Origin: an uncultured Lachnospiraceae bacterium
GTDB lineage: Bacteria > Bacillota > Clostridia > Lachnospirales > Lachnospiraceae
Length of the DNA: 64,000 bases
Reading direction: 5' to 3'
Assembly: GCA_902780385.1 (NCBI GenBank)
Contig: CACZFF010000002.1
Coordinates: 29,851-93,850 of the forward strand
Every line of letters starts with the position of its first letter. Positions within the stretch are counted from its first letter, which is position 1. Under the pieces are notes generated by a model. It saw nothing but the letters and a program-made list of their open reading frames with translations. It made no database searches and was not told the DNA's origin. A program made the translations under genes and the position numbers. Below, one piece after another: positions 23,927-32,804 of the stretch.

Positions 23927-25437
23927 GAATATATTTCAGCGTAACCCAGTATTTTTGCCGAGAGCTCTTTTGTGAACACATCGGAGCGCACACGCCATTT
24001 CCAGTTGTCTCCAAGTGTGGACGGCGTGTTGATCCTGGCCTCGCTTCCAAGGTAGAGATAGTCCTGCAGGGGGATGATGCAGGTATCCGCCACGCTCATC
24101 ATGGCAGTCCGGATCATTGCCTCCACCGCGGCTGCCCGGTCCTTTACTCCCAGATAGCGGAGGGCGTACTCGCGGACTCCCGGATCTGTATTTTCGATCC
24201 ATCCCCGGGAAGTATCGTTATCGTGGGTCCCCGTGTATACGACACAATTATGATTGTAATTGTGCGGCTGGTAATCGCTGTCACTTTTGGCGTCGAAGGC
24301 AAACTGCAGCACTTTCATGCCCGGGAAGCCGGTCTCTTCCAGAAGCTCATGCACTTCTGGGGTGAGGAAGCCCAGGTCCTCGGCGATGACCTGCCGGTCA
24401 CCGATGACATCCCGCAGCGCCTCAAACAGTTCCATACCGGGTCCCTTTACCCAGGTCCCGTTCATAGCAGTGTCTTCGTTCGAGGGAATCTCATAATAGG
24501 ACTCAAATCCGCGGAAATGGTCGATCCTGACCGCGTCATAGAAGAAAAATGCGTGCTCCATGCGGGACTTCCACCAGGAAAACTCCTGCTCTTTGTGCTT
24601 GTCCCAGTCATAGATCGGATTGCCCCAAAGCTGGCCGGTGGCCGAAAAGGCATCCGGAGGGCAGCCCGCAACCACAGAGGGTCTGCCTGTCTCATCCAGT
24701 TTAAACAGGTCCGGATGGCTCCATGTATCCGCGCTGTCCAGCGCGACATAGATGGGGAGATCTCCCAGGATCCGGATCCCTTTTTTGGCGGCATATGCCT
24801 TGACTGCCTTCCACTGGCGGAAAAACATATACTGCATAAAGCAATAGAAGCGGATCTGATCCTGCAGCTCTTTGCGCCAGTATTTCACAGCGTCAGGCCT
24901 GCGCAGCCGGATATCTTCCTCCCAGTCCATCCACGCCGCATTCTCAAAACGGCCTTTCAGAGCACTGTAGAGGGCATAGTCCTCCAGCCAGTCCTTGTTG
25001 TCCGCGATATATGTCTCAAATGCGTACCTGTCCCGGTTGTGGGAGGCATCTGCCCATTTCTCATTCGGGTGCAGGGCATAGGGGCTGTTTTCATAGGCAT
25101 GATGCAGGAGCAGATACCGCACCTGATAGATCCGGCCGTAATCTATATAAGAAGGATTACTTCCAAAATCATACAGATCCGTCTCTTCCCGGGTGAGATA
25201 CCCGTCGCCGATCAGCTGTTCCAGATCGACAAAATACGGATTGCCGGCAAAAGTCGAGAATGACTGGTAGGGCGAATCACCGTACCCCGTCTGCCCCAGC
25301 GGCAGTATCTGCCACCAGGTCTGACCTGATTTCTCAAGAAAGTCAACGAAACGATAGGCTTCCGTGGAAAAGCAGCCGATTCCGTATCTGGACGGAAGAC
25401 TGGCAACCGGAAGCAGGACGCCACAGGTCCGTTTCAT
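23920..25437 (-). CDS. malQ: 4-alpha-glucanotransferase (amylomaltase, GH77)
   Basis: 505 residues, standard length. Catalytic residues: nucleophile D306 in VRIDHFRGF, acid/base E353 in IAEDLGFL, transition-state stabiliser D406 in GTHDNDTSRGW. The N-terminus MKRTCGVLLPVASLPSRYGIG and PLGQTGYGDSPYQ are family hallmarks. The enzyme transfers maltooligosaccharide segments between alpha-1,4-glucans in glycogen or maltodextrin metabolism. GGGGAGG precedes the ATG. It is 33 bp downstream of rho, so it may be partly read through from rho. No other glycogen gene is nearby. Confidence 0.96.
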   Translation of the reverse strand: MKRTCGVLLPVASLPSRYGIGCFSTEAYRFVDFLEKSGQTWWQILPLGQTGYGDSPYQSFSTFAGNPYFVDLEQLIGDGYLTREETDLYDFGSNPSYIDYGRIYQVRYLLLHHAYENSPYALHPNEKWADASHNRDRYAFETYIADNKDWLEDYALYSALKGRFENAAWMDWEEDIRLRRPDAVKYWRKELQDQIRFYCFMQYMFFRQWKAVKAYAAKKGIRILGDLPIYVALDSADTWSHPDLFKLDETGRPSVVAGCPPDAFSATGQLWGNPIYDWDKHKEQEFSWWKSRMEHAFFFYDAVRIDHFRGFESYYEIPSNEDTAMNGTWVKGPGMELFEALRDVIGDRQVIAEDLGFLTPEVHELLEETGFPGMKVLQFAFDAKSDSDYQPHNYNHNCVVYTGTHDNDTSRGWIENTDPGVREYALRYLGVKDRAAAVEAMIRTAMMSVADTCIIPLQDYLYLGSEARINTPSTLGDNWKWRVRSDVFTKELSAKILGYAEIYSR

Positions 25438-25469
25438 GGCATTTCCTCCCCAAAATATATTACATTTAC

Positions 25470-27653
25470 TTACTGCGGGCGGTCAGATGGGCTGCCCCAC
25501 TGTATTTTGCGCACCATGGCAACAAACTCGCCGTTTGTGCGGGTCCTGGCAAACAGATCCAGGGCCTGGGTCACAGCCTGTTCAGCGCTCAATCCGTTAA
25601 AGGATCGCCGGATAATGCTCATGGCATTCTGTTCGTCCGGGGTCAGCAGCAGGTCATCCCTGCGCGTTCCGGAACGCACGATATCGATCGCGGGGAAAAT
25701 ACGGCGCTCTGAGAGCCGACGGTCAAGAACAAGCTCCATGTTGCCCGTTCCTTTGAATTCCTCAAAGACAATGTCATCCATTTTACTGCCGGTATCGATC
25801 AGGGCAGTCGCCAGAATGGTCAGACTTCCTCCCTCGCGCATGTTTCTTGCCGCGCCGAAAAACCGCTTGGGCATGTGGAGGGCCGCGGGATCAAGACCTC
25901 CCGAAAGGGTCCGGCCGCTGGACGGCTCTGTAATATTATAGGCCCTGGTCAGACGGGTGATGGAATCAAGAAGGATCATGACATCCTTTTTGTGCTCGAC
26001 CAGACGTCTGGCACGCTCGATCGCCATTTCAGAGACACGTTTGTGGTGCTCGGGAAGTTCGTCGAAAGTGGAGTAGATCACCTCCGAGTCAGGTCCCTCG
26101 ATCGCTTCGCGGATATCCGTCACTTCCTCCGGCCTCTCATCGATCAGAAGCACGATCAGATGGATCTCCGGGTTATTGTATTTGACAGAACGCGCCACTT
26201 CCTTGATCAGGGTCGTCTTGCCTGCCTTGGGCGGAGATACGATCATACCGCGCTGTCCCTTGCCCACAGGACTGATCAGATCCATGATGCGCATGGAAAT
26301 GCTGCCGCCGGTCCTCTCAAGGCGGATCCTGTCATCCGGAAATACAGGCGTCATATCTTCAAAATTGTAGCGCCGTGTCGCTTCCTCGGGGGAAAAGCCG
26401 TTGACCGACTTGACATAGAGAAGGGCACTGAATTTCTCTCCCTGCGTGCGCACGCGGATATTGCCCACAATGATATCGCCGGTCTTGAGTCCGAAGCGGC
26501 GGATCTGGCTGGGAGCCACGTAGATATCATTCTCGCCGGGCATGTAATTGGCACAGCGGATAAATCCGAACCCGTCCTGCATGACCTCCAGAATTCCGTT
26601 TGCCATCTGGCCGCTGTCAAGCTCTGTATTCAGTTCGTCCTTGTGCAGGACAGGTGTATCGGGCCGTCCCGGCTGGTAAAATCTCGACAGTCTTGCACCG
26701 GCCGACTCCGGATTGCCTTCCTGGGGAGTATTCTGATATGCAGGGATCTGTCTGGGTCCCTGTCCCTGGGCTGTCATTTTCGGATCATCGTTCTGCCTTG
26801 CAGCCTGATCATCCCCATATGCAGGTGTCTGTTCGCGGACGACTGCCTCATCCGTTTCCGGCAGACCACTCATATAGGGATTGGTATTCGGAGCAAAGCC
26901 CTGTCCCTGTTCGGAAAACCGTGTCCTCCCGGTCTGTTCCATGCCGGCAGTTCTGTCGGAATTGGCTTCATTCATACGGCCGGAATCCCGCTGGGAATCT
27001 CCGGTCCGGTTTCTGTCCTGAAGAGAACCAAATCCGCTCTGTCCGGACTGTCTGACGGGGCGGTTCTGGCGCCCGTTCTGTGCATTCTGACGGTCATCCC
27101 TCCGTATACGGCCAGCATTGTTCTGTCTGCGCCCGGCCCCGGTCCCCGGATTATAATTGCCGGATCCCTGACGGCCCCTCTGGACACCCTGGTTCCTCTG
27201 CCTGGCGCGGCTGCTGTCACCTGCCGCGCTCTTATCCTTCCGATCATAATCGGAAAGGCCGGCAGCGGTATTCTCCTGGCCCTGCCGGTCATTTCCGCTC
27301 CTCTGACGCGGCGGATTGTCTCCCTCCATCCTGGCGGCAGATTCCTGTCCGGCGCCATCCTGTCCGTCCGCGCTGCGGGAAGTCCCTGTCACGTCTTCAG
27401 CTTCCTTCCCTCCGGCTTCGCCGGCTTCATCGCGGGCCGGTCTGACACCGTCCTGCGTCCCCTGGGCTGCTTCCTGCATCTGCCGTCTCTGTATTCTTTC
27501 ATTTCTGAGAAGGATCGCCTCCTCCTCATCTTTTTTCAGCATAGCATCGATCAGATCTGCCTTTTTGAGGGTTGAGATCCTGCGCATCCCCCTGTTTTTT
27601 GCGATCTCACGAAGATCATGCAGTGATATGGACTCATATCGTTCTCTAGTCAT
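25470..27653 (-). CDS. rho: Transcription termination factor Rho with a giant disordered insert
   Basis: 727 residues against about 420 for E. coli Rho. The Rho N-terminal helical domain (about 1-55, SLHDLREIAKNRGMRRISTLKK) is followed by a region of about 280 residues (62-345) that is very rich in Gln, Asn, Gly, Arg, Ser and Asp. Then come the RNA-binding cold-shock domain (about 350-425, GILEVMQDGFGFIRC), Walker A PPKAGKTT (near 475-482), LLIDERPEEVTDI and the C-terminal ATPase with DSITRLTRAYN. GGAGG is 6 bases before the second of two adjacent ATGs. Rho inserts of this kind are known in several phyla and can alter RNA binding or drive condensate/prion-like behaviour. Confidence 0.95.
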   Translation of the reverse strand: MTRERYESISLHDLREIAKNRGMRRISTLKKADLIDAMLKKDEEEAILLRNERIQRRQMQEAAQGTQDGVRPARDEAGEAGGKEAEDVTGTSRSADGQDGAGQESAARMEGDNPPRQRSGNDRQGQENTAAGLSDYDRKDKSAAGDSSRARQRNQGVQRGRQGSGNYNPGTGAGRRQNNAGRIRRDDRQNAQNGRQNRPVRQSGQSGFGSLQDRNRTGDSQRDSGRMNEANSDRTAGMEQTGRTRFSEQGQGFAPNTNPYMSGLPETDEAVVREQTPAYGDDQAARQNDDPKMTAQGQGPRQIPAYQNTPQEGNPESAGARLSRFYQPGRPDTPVLHKDELNTELDSGQMANGILEVMQDGFGFIRCANYMPGENDIYVAPSQIRRFGLKTGDIIVGNIRVRTQGEKFSALLYVKSVNGFSPEEATRRYNFEDMTPVFPDDRIRLERTGGSISMRIMDLISPVGKGQRGMIVSPPKAGKTTLIKEVARSVKYNNPEIHLIVLLIDERPEEVTDIREAIEGPDSEVIYSTFDELPEHHKRVSEMAIERARRLVEHKKDVMILLDSITRLTRAYNITEPSSGRTLSGGLDPAALHMPKRFFGAARNMREGGSLTILATALIDTGSKMDDIVFEEFKGTGNMELVLDRRLSERRIFPAIDIVRSGTRRDDLLLTPDEQNAMSIIRRSFNGLSAEQAVTQALDLFARTRTNGEFVAMVRKIQWGSPSDRPQ

Positions 27654-27816
27654 CATTTTCCTCCAAGTATTCTATGATCTCACATGCAGGTAAAGGAGCT
27701 TCACGCTCAACAATCCCCCTGCTGTGCTTAAAGCGATTATTCATTCCGGACATCAAGCGGCCGGTGTGTCCATGGGACAATGCGCGCAGCAATAACAAAG
27801 CGGCGTCCTCTTGTCC

Positions 27817-27862
27817 GCTTATGCATACATGTCTGCGGATACCCGCCCATGTCCACAAGTAT
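27817..27862 (-). repeat. Dispersed structured repeat, family 1, copy 2 (rho leader)
   Basis: Read on the minus strand, ATACTTGTGGACATGGGCGG continues with GTATCCGCAGACATGTAT and GCATAAGC. The outer ATACTTGT and ACATGTAT and the inner GCGG and CCGC can pair. It lies about 160 bases before the rho start, in the sense orientation. The 566-bp gap between rho and the DUF4364 gene contains no convincing gene; two TAAAAAATGCACTG-like direct repeats lie at about 27862-27893. Confidence 0.65.
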
Positions 27863-28057
27863 TAAAAATGCACTGCTATAAAAAATGCACTGATCTGAGA
27901 AAAATACTTCGCCAGACGTGTCTGCGTCCTGCAGGCACACAAAAAATATCTGAATATATAATTATAATGCGATAAAAATGGAAACTTATATGCCGATTGA
28001 TGAAATAAGCTGGCAGGTCGTGCTGCACCCGCTATCCGCAGTGGTCACGAAAACACA

Positions 28058-28092
28058 CTGCCGCAGATCCGTCGGGATCTATGCTGCGGCAG
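28058..28092 (-). terminator. Hairpin downstream of the DUF4364 gene
   Basis: CTGCCGCAG (28058-28066) and CTGCGGCAG (28084-28092) form a perfect 9-bp stem with a nested GATCC-gtcg-GGATC. On the minus strand it is followed by TGTGTTTTCG, a poor T run. It is a plausible terminator for the rarA/DUF4364 transcript. Confidence 0.45.
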
Positions 28093-28222
28093 ATACACCC
28101 GGTTACCGACAACAGACATGGATACTAAGCGCACACACGGCATACATATGACTTGATCATAGATTCGGCAGGAAAATCCATCCTGTCCTTTGATGATGTA
28201 CTTAGAGAGCATTATAGACCAG

Positions 28223-28735
28223 TCAAAATAGATTTTCAATGAGATATCTGTATATGTCTGTGTTTTTTTCATCCCAGCGGCCCGCTATGGCCTCCGCCGA
28301 GGCGGCATCCGGGACAGCTATTTTCACTTCCAGAAGGGTGACATCCTTCTCTTTTACTGACATGCGGACTTCATAAACACCGGAGGTCATGCGCTCATAC
28401 ACAGCATTCACCTCCCGGTCCTCCCTGATCTGACGGCCGTTTTCGACGAGCCATGTATCCACCTGACTGCGGATCTGGGGGTTCAGACGGGCCCCGAAGA
28501 AACCCAGGGCCTGGATGCCGGCATCGGTCAGCTTCAGAAATTTCTTGTCTCCGCGCAGCACAATGCGGACCAGCCCCTGTTTTTCAAGCTGGTCATAACT
28601 CTCCGCCAGGGAGACAAAATTCGCATAACCGCTCTCCAGGAGGAAGGAGGAAAGCATTCCCTGTGTCACTTCCCCCTCCGCGCGGTCAAGCATATAAAGA
28701 ATGATCAGTTTATAGACGGTAAAAACATTGTCCAT
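28223..28735 (-). CDS. DUF4364 family protein
   Basis: 170 residues. The N-terminal half reads as a winged helix (VYKLIILYMLDRAEGEVTQGMLSSFLL, then LAESYDQLEKQGLVRIV, then a LKLTDAG wing), as in DUF4364 proteins of Clostridia. The C-terminal half is a beta-rich domain (YEVRMSVKEKDVTLLEVKIAVPD). This architecture suggests a DNA-binding regulator, but no target is known. GGAG precedes the ATG. It follows rarA by about 50 bp, with a family 3 hairpin in between, and is probably co-transcribed with it. Confidence 0.85.
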   Translation of the reverse strand: MDNVFTVYKLIILYMLDRAEGEVTQGMLSSFLLESGYANFVSLAESYDQLEKQGLVRIVLRGDKKFLKLTDAGIQALGFFGARLNPQIRSQVDTWLVENGRQIREDREVNAVYERMTSGVYEVRMSVKEKDVTLLEVKIAVPDAASAEAIAGRWDEKNTDIYRYLIENLF

Positions 28736-28748
28736 TATTCATCTCCGC

Positions 28749-28785
28749 CGTTACACGTCCCTTCGGGAAGGTCTTTGCAGTAACG
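28749..28785 (-). repeat. Dispersed hairpin, family 3, copy C
   Basis: CGTTAC (28749-28754) and GTAACG (28780-28785) enclose a CCCTTCGGG-type inner hairpin. It fills the gap between the rarA stop and the DUF4364 ribosome site. It is the most diverged member; the closing GTAACG matches copy A exactly. Confidence 0.45.
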
Positions 28786-28786
28786 T

Positions 28787-30163
28787 TTATTCATTCCGGT
28801 TTTCCGGATCGCGGTCCAGAAGATCTTCGGCTGTCCGGTAGCGCCCGTCGCCGGTCAGGCGGTACAGACGCTCGCGGATCTGCTGTTCACAGCCGTTTTC
28901 AGAGGGTTCGTAGAGTCTGCTGCCTCTGACTTCCTCCGGAAGGTAAGGCTGGCCGCTGTAATGTTCCTTATATAAATGGGCATACTGGTATCCCAGCCCG
29001 CGGCCGAGTTTTCCGGCGCCGCCGTAGTGGGAATCCTGCAGATATGGCGGAACAGGCAGATTTCCTGTCTTCTTGACCAGTTCCTTTGCCGAGAAAATGG
29101 CGTTGGTCGCGGCATTGCTCTTGGGAGCACTCGCCACATAAGAGGCCGCCTGGGCCAGAATGATCTGCGCTTCCGGCAGTCCGATCCGCTCGCATGCCAG
29201 CGAGCAGGAGACCGCGACTGTGATCGCCATCGGATCTGCGTTTCCCACATCCTCCGACGCGCAGATCATGATCCTGCGGGCAATGAATTTGGGATCCTCA
29301 CCCGCCTCCAGCATCCTTGCCAGATAGTAGACGGCCGCATCGGGGTCAGACCCCCGCATGCTCTTGATGAAGGCGGAAATCGTATCATAGTGATTATCGC
29401 CTCCCTTGTCGTACCGCGGCGCCCGCCTCTGAATACATTCCTGGGCAATATCCAGTGTGATCCGCACTTTTCCGTCCGCCGAGGGCTCTGTGGTCAGAAT
29501 GCCGAGCTCGACGGCGCTCAGGGCACGCCTTGCATCTCCGTCCGCAACATCCGCAAGGAAGTCTGCCGCGTCTTCATCGATGGCAGCATTATACATGCCC
29601 ATGCCCTTTTCGCTGTCGTAGACAGCGCGCATGATCAGGGCCCGCACATCTGCCCGGGAAAGAGGCTTCAGCTCGAAGACCGTAGACCGGGAGATCAGCG
29701 CCCCGTTCACCTCAAAATAGGGGTTTTCCGTGGTCGCCCCGATCAGTGTGACCGTACCGTCCTCAACGAAAGGAAGCAGATAGTCCTGCTGGGATTTATT
29801 GAAGCGGTGGATCTCATCGATAAAGAGGATCGTCTTTTTTCCGTACATGCCCAGACGGTCTTTGGCGCCCCGCACGGCTTCCTCCATGTCCTTTTTGCCG
29901 GAGGTCGTGGCATTGAGCTGGATAAACTCCGCACTCGTGGTATTGGCGATCACCCGCGCCAGTGTGGTCTTGCCGGTGCCGGGAGGTCCGTAAAAAATCA
30001 GTGATCCCAGCTTATCCGCCTGGATCGCCCTGCGCAGAAGACGTCCCTTTCCGATGATATGCTCCTGGCCCACGACCTGGTCCAGTGTCACGGGCCGGAT
30101 CCTGGCGGCCAGGGGAGACTCTGTCTGCTGCTGCTCCTGCCGCATGTAGTCAAATAAATCCAT
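28787..30163 (-). CDS. rarA: Replication-associated recombination protein RarA (MgsA)
   Basis: 458 residues. The clamp-loader-like AAA+ ATPase has RPVTLDQVVGQEH, Walker A YGPPGTGKTTLARVIA, Walker B ILFIDEIHRFNKSQQD and GATTENPYFEVN with the sensor and SRS arginine finger. A helical MgsA C-terminal tetramerisation domain starts near YDKGGDNHYDTISAFIKSMRG. RarA acts at stalled replication forks. The ribosome site is weak. A strong promoter lies 290 bp upstream and the intervening leader may hold a structured RNA. Confidence 0.96.
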   Translation of the reverse strand: MDLFDYMRQEQQQTESPLAARIRPVTLDQVVGQEHIIGKGRLLRRAIQADKLGSLIFYGPPGTGKTTLARVIANTTSAEFIQLNATTSGKKDMEEAVRGAKDRLGMYGKKTILFIDEIHRFNKSQQDYLLPFVEDGTVTLIGATTENPYFEVNGALISRSTVFELKPLSRADVRALIMRAVYDSEKGMGMYNAAIDEDAADFLADVADGDARRALSAVELGILTTEPSADGKVRITLDIAQECIQRRAPRYDKGGDNHYDTISAFIKSMRGSDPDAAVYYLARMLEAGEDPKFIARRIMICASEDVGNADPMAITVAVSCSLACERIGLPEAQIILAQAASYVASAPKSNAATNAIFSAKELVKKTGNLPVPPYLQDSHYGGAGKLGRGLGYQYAHLYKEHYSGQPYLPEEVRGSRLYEPSENGCEQQIRERLYRLTGDGRYRTAEDLLDRDPENRNE

Positions 30164-30244
30164 TACTATATAATCTCACTTTCCGATCATGCCGCTCTCC
30201 GGAGGGGCATCGCGAGGAAAAAGCCCTGAACGGGTTTCTCCGAC

Positions 30245-30442
30245 GCGATCAGCGGTGGTTTGTGCCGCGTACTCCGGCAGAAAATACCGACTGACTGCAA
30301 TCTGCCGTTAATGAACAGCACTCCCTCCGCCGCAGACGCAGTAGAAAGAGTGCCTTCTTATGCTTGTATAGAAAAATCTTATCAGCAGGTCTCACTGCTG
30401 CCGGGTTCCGGAAACGATATCCAATACCGGCCCCGAAAATAC
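30245..30442 (-). ncRNA. Candidate 6S-like structured RNA upstream of rarA
   Basis: Transcription from the strong promoter at 30449-30477 would begin near 30442. The first 200 bases can fold as a 6S-type rod. A closing helix uses CCGGCAG (about 30397-30403) and CTGCCGG (about 30274-30280), plus GTTT/AAAC and CC/GG further out. A large internal bubble follows. A long apical hairpin GGCACTCTTTC...GAGGGAGTGCT closes the structure (about 30312-30353). A CCC-gttca-GGG hairpin followed by CTTTTT (30221-30237) could terminate it. Firmicute 6S genes are, as I recall, often near rarA. I have not run a covariance model; a simple structured leader is the alternative. Confidence 0.42.
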
Positions 30443-30448
30443 ATTCGG

Positions 30449-30477
30449 ATTATAACAGAATGCATAATTGCGGTCAA
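30449..30477 (-). promoter_or_regulatory. Strong sigma-A promoter upstream of rarA
   Basis: On the minus strand, TTGACC (30477-30472), a 17-bp spacer and TATAAT (30454-30449). It is the closest match to consensus on this strand in the window. It lies 286 bp before rarA and 16 bp before the start of the candidate RNA. Confidence 0.75.
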
Positions 30478-30493
30478 TGCATGAGCAGCCGGA

Positions 30494-32158
30494 TCAGCCC
30501 GGGCGATAGCTGCTGCCCTTGCGAAGTCCCCTGGGATAATGATTTTTGAGCATGCTGCCGGCAGCCTTTCCCCATCCGACAGCACATCCGTCAATGCAGA
30601 CAAGGCACCACCCCTTAGATATCCCCTCCGGCAAAGAGACTGCCTCTCCCCGAAGCCAGGCATAGGCTTCGGGACGATCCCCCTGCAGATGCATTGTGCG
30701 CAGAACCTCATTTTCCGTCAAAGCCATACCCAGTGCATGAGATGGTGTAAAACGTCCCTTTGTAATCTCTCCCAGCTGAAGACCCGGACGCAGAATGCGC
30801 AGCCCCTCCAGAGACAGCGAATCTACAGGGACAGGAAGCATATAGAGCGTGTCCCCGAAAAGGAGAAAGTATTCTTCCCCTGACTGTCCCGCGTCGGAGC
30901 AATTCAGGTTTTCTCTGCAAAAATCATACCATAAGCGCAGAGCCTCCTCTTTTTTCGGATCTCTTTTCCCGCCTTTTCGTCCTCTGTGCTTTTTCTTTGC
31001 GGACACCTCTTTTTTATCAGGTCTTTTTTCATCCCTGCCCTGCGGCCCAACAACTGCAGGACTGCCGTTTTCCCGGAGAAATCCGGAATCATGAATCTGC
31101 AAAAGCTGCTCTGCAGTGCATTCGTTTGAGATACTGTCACGGCCTTTTTTTGTGAGCACAGCGGCAAAATGACCTTCCCCTTCCAGCAGGTGAGGCCACA
31201 GACGGACTGTTTCCCGGACAGACTGGTCCGGATCTTCCTCACCCGGTACCCATTCGGGTCTTCCTGCGGCAAATCCCCACTTGTCCGGCTGTATAGAGGG
31301 CAGGTCGGCGATTGGGACGACAGAGAACTCAGGATGTGCTTTCAGGAAACGGACAATCGTACCTTCATTCTCTTCCGGAGAGAATGTGCAGGTAGAATAG
31401 ACAAGCCTTCCTCCCGGACGCAGCATGGATGCCGCCTCTTCCATAATCTCCGACTGTCTCTCTGCGCACATACGTACATTTTCCGGACTCCAGTGGGTGA
31501 GTGCCTCTTCCTCTTTGCGAAACATTCCCTCACCGGAACAGGGCGCATCAACTACGATCCTGTCAAAAAAAAGCGGAAAACGGGAAGCCAGACGATGCGG
31601 AGGCTCATTGGTCACCAGTGCGTTGCGAATCCCCATTCGCTCCAGATTGGAGGACAGAACTCTGGCCCGCTCCGGATGAATCTCATTGGCGACCAGAATC
31701 CCTTCCCCCCGCAGGCAGGCTGCCAGTTTCGTGCTCTTGCCGCCCGGTGCCGCACAGAGGTCCAGCACACGCTCCCCCGGCTTTGCACCGCAGAGCACGG
31801 CAGGTACCATGGCGCTGGCCTCCTGGATATAATACATTCCTGCCTCATGCCAGGGGAGACGTCCCGGTCGGAAGTCCCGGGAATAATAAAAACCGTCCGG
31901 CTCCCATGGGACCTGCTTCAGCTCTCCATCCGCCGATTTTACATCCTGTCCGGCGGCTGCTTTTTGCAGCATGGCCAGAGCCTTTCCCCGTTCCGTCTTG
32001 AGCGGATTAAGGCGCAGTGAATAAAGGCGCTTTTGTCTGTAAGAAGACAAAAACGCCGCATATTCTTCCTCTTTCAAAAGTTCCTGCATCCTGTCAGTGA
32101 ATGCCTCCGGAAGCGGGAGCCCGTTTTCTGTTTCCTTCTGTTCAGCAAAATCTGTCAT
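30494..32158 (-). CDS. RsmF/RsmB-type rRNA (cytosine-5) methyltransferase
   Basis: 554 residues from ATG 32158 (AGGA upstream); the frame is open further upstream into nrdG but without similarity. The NOP2/Sun methyltransferase core has DLCAAPGGKSTKLA (SAM binding), VVDAPCSGEGMFRK (motif IV, catalytic region) and STCTFSPEENEGT (motif VI, catalytic Cys). The C-terminal part is an RsmF-like PUA/ferredoxin RNA-binding domain, joined by a very basic linker rich in Lys and Arg (KKHRGRKGGKR). It probably modifies 16S rRNA, but the target base cannot be read from sequence. It follows nrdG by 70 bp. Confidence 0.9.
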   Translation of the reverse strand: MTDFAEQKETENGLPLPEAFTDRMQELLKEEEYAAFLSSYRQKRLYSLRLNPLKTERGKALAMLQKAAAGQDVKSADGELKQVPWEPDGFYYSRDFRPGRLPWHEAGMYYIQEASAMVPAVLCGAKPGERVLDLCAAPGGKSTKLAACLRGEGILVANEIHPERARVLSSNLERMGIRNALVTNEPPHRLASRFPLFFDRIVVDAPCSGEGMFRKEEEALTHWSPENVRMCAERQSEIMEEAASMLRPGGRLVYSTCTFSPEENEGTIVRFLKAHPEFSVVPIADLPSIQPDKWGFAAGRPEWVPGEEDPDQSVRETVRLWPHLLEGEGHFAAVLTKKGRDSISNECTAEQLLQIHDSGFLRENGSPAVVGPQGRDEKRPDKKEVSAKKKHRGRKGGKRDPKKEEALRLWYDFCRENLNCSDAGQSGEEYFLLFGDTLYMLPVPVDSLSLEGLRILRPGLQLGEITKGRFTPSHALGMALTENEVLRTMHLQGDRPEAYAWLRGEAVSLPEGISKGWCLVCIDGCAVGWGKAAGSMLKNHYPRGLRKGSSYRPG

Positions 32159-32228
32159 TTTTCGAATCCTGTCAGAATACCGTTTTTCTGCCTCATTGCC
32201 TTTGTCCGCAGTCTTTCGGACTCCGGTC

Positions 32229-32804
32229 TCATTTCCAGTTGGAATCTCCCTTTGCAATGTCGGCGATCTGCTGCTCAGCATCAACCGCTCCTGAATCCTC
32301 ACAGTTTCCTTCAGGTCCTGCGGCATGGAGGGCAAGAATCCGCTGGTTTCTGCTCCCCCGATACAAAAGAGTGATATCTTTTTCTGCGAGCAGAAAGCGC
32401 CCGTCCACCAGCACATCGATCAGGGACAGCATCTCATCCGTATGGGATGTGTGCTTATCCCCGCCCTGCAGAAGATCTCTCTCATAGGTATAGCCGGTAT
32501 AGCACCAGACGGTCTTTTTCGGATAGATCCGTTTCACCTTGCGCAGAAGACCCACCAGGACCGACTGATTTTCCGGCTCAAACGGTTCACCCCCCAACAG
32601 AGTCAGTCCTTCGATATACTCCGGCATCAGAAGCCGGAGGATCCGGTCCTCGGTCTCCAATGTATAGGTCTTCCCGTAATCAAAGTCCCATGTCTCCGGG
32701 TTAAAACATCCGGGGCAGGCATTGCGACAGCCTGATACAAAGAGACTCACCCTCACACCGGGACCGTCTGCAATATCATACTCTTTGATCTGCGCGTACT
32801 TCAT
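32229..32804 (-). CDS. nrdG: Anaerobic ribonucleotide reductase activating protein NrdG
   Basis: 191 residues. The radical SAM motif is C26-x3-C30-x2-C33 in SGCRNACPGCFN, preceded by YDIADGPGVRVSLFVSGC, and followed by the GGEPF motif (LTLLGGEPFEPEN). NrdG generates the glycyl radical on NrdD under anaerobic conditions. A Cys-free tail of about 30 residues, rich in Asp and Glu, extends beyond the usual length. The start overlaps the stop of the upstream acyltransferase by 4 bases (ATGA). nrdD is not in the window, so the usual nrdDG pair is split. Confidence 0.94.
   Translation of the reverse strand: MKYAQIKEYDIADGPGVRVSLFVSGCRNACPGCFNPETWDFDYGKTYTLETEDRILRLLMPEYIEGLTLLGGEPFEPENQSVLVGLLRKVKRIYPKKTVWCYTGYTYERDLLQGGDKHTSHTDEMLSLIDVLVDGRFLLAEKDITLLYRGSRNQRILALHAAGPEGNCEDSGAVDAEQQIADIAKGDSNWK

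Noticed and set aside
26972-27575. Open frames on the plus strand opposite the rho insert
   Set aside because: They are produced by the Arg/Gly/Gln-rich codon use of rho; the encoded proteins are low-complexity and have no start signals.
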